From Geobacter sp. (GTDB lineage: Bacteria; Desulfobacterota; Desulfuromonadia; Geobacterales; Geobacteraceae): 34,416 nt of DNA. Positions 33,926-34,416 of the stretch are shown in pieces. Every line of letters begins with the position of its first letter. The stretch's first letter is position 1. The notes beneath the pieces are model-generated. The model saw only the letters and a program-made list of their open reading frames with translations, made no database searches and had not been told where the DNA came from. The stretch covers positions 1 through 34,416 of the forward strand of contig RPRC01000099.1 in assembly GCA_003857395.1 (NCBI GenBank), written 5' to 3'. The position numbers and the translations under genes are program-made.

Positions 33926-34416
33926 ATGGCTATCGGCGAAGCATTCAACGAGACAGTTCAGTACTATGACGACTGGATTCGCAAGGCGGTACCCGGTTAT
34001 GCCGACCTGTTCACTAGTGCAAAAGAGCTTATCCCCTTCGCTGCCACTGACAGCATAGAGGTCCTTGACCTGGGTGCCGGCACCGGCCTCTTTTCTCAAA
34101 AGGTGCTGGAGAGGTGCCCAAAAGGACGTTTCGTCCTCTACGATATAGCCGGAAAGATGCTGGATGTAGCCCGAGAGCGTTTCCGGGAATTCCCGGACCA
34201 ATTCCGTTATGTGACGACGGACTATCGGACGCTGGGCGATGCCGGAGCTTTCGACCTGGTCATCTCAAGCCTCTCCATCCACCACTTGGATGACCGGGAA
34301 AAGCAGGAACTTTGCCGGCAGGTTTACAAGGTCCTCAGGAAACCGGGAGTCTTCCTCAACATCGACCTGATTAAGGGCCCGACTCCGTATCTGGAAGAGC
34401 TCTACTGCAACGACTG
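33926..34416 (+). CDS. Class I SAM-dependent methyltransferase (3' end outside window)
   Basis: The frame is open from the ATG at 33926 to the window edge (163 codons seen). GGAAAGGA lies seven bases before the start. Motif I is VLDLGAGTGLFSQKVL, followed by an acidic residue in LYDIAGKML, DLVISSLSIHHLDD and FLNIDLI. It is a generic Methyltransf-type enzyme with an unknown acceptor. It is more like general class I enzymes than like the CGGGYLG type of units 2 and 3, and no riboswitch precedes it. Confidence 0.85.
   Translation, partial: MAIGEAFNETVQYYDDWIRKAVPGYADLFTSAKELIPFAATDSIEVLDLGAGTGLFSQKVLERCPKGRFVLYDIAGKMLDVARERFREFPDQFRYVTTDYRTLGDAGAFDLVISSLSIHHLDDREKQELCRQVYKVLRKPGVFLNIDLIKGPTPYLEELYCND

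Overview
The window reads as chromosomal DNA of an anaerobic deltaproteobacterium (Desulfuromonadota), most likely Geobacter-like. The evidence is the mix of HD-GYP, HEAT-repeat and diguanylate-cyclase genes, a second-type EF-G, a YdbH/YdbL-like pair, and several Moco-type riboswitches. This placement is inference from gene content; no rRNA, tRNA, CRISPR array, insertion sequence or phage gene was seen.

Region 1 (1-17000) is mostly housekeeping and signalling. A small membrane protein and a HEAT-repeat protein come first. Next is a reverse-strand pair, a HEAT-repeat protein and an HD-GYP protein that share a related N-terminal domain. Then come EF-G, a divergent class A penicillin-binding protein, HU, a very large AsmA/YdbH-like envelope protein with a DUF1318 (YdbL-like) lipoprotein, an S24-type repressor that lacks the usual catalytic lysine, a membrane-bound diguanylate cyclase driven by a consensus promoter, and SSB.

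Region 2 (17000-32870) is the striking part. Three leaders (17122-17266, 18447-18594, 26656-26802) each carry a sequence that matches the molybdenum-cofactor (Moco/tungsten-cofactor) riboswitch, followed by a terminator-like hairpin. Unit 1 is a single methyltransferase, with a ModE-like palindrome in its promoter. Unit 2 is a periplasmic binding protein, FecCD-type permease, ATPase, FmdE-like protein, THEP1-like NTPase, methyltransferase, a radical SAM enzyme fused to half of a periplasmic-binding-protein fold, and a MoeA/MogA-type molybdopterin-binding-domain protein. Unit 3 is a second binding protein, a second related methyltransferase, TonB, a TonB-dependent outer-membrane receptor, a remnant of a further methyltransferase, and a DUF4213/DUF364 (putative metal-chelation) protein.

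Taken together, region 2 encodes a complete outer-membrane-to-cytoplasm import route plus cytoplasmic processing enzymes, apparently under cofactor-sensing control. My interpretation is a system that acquires and processes a molybdenum- or tungsten-containing compound (a metallophore complex, or a pterin or other cofactor). The ligand cannot be read from the sequence. Leaders 1 and 2 share a second hairpin-containing element that I could not name.

Region 3 (32870-34416) holds an RlpA-type septal lipoprotein on the reverse strand and the start of another class I methyltransferase that runs off the window.
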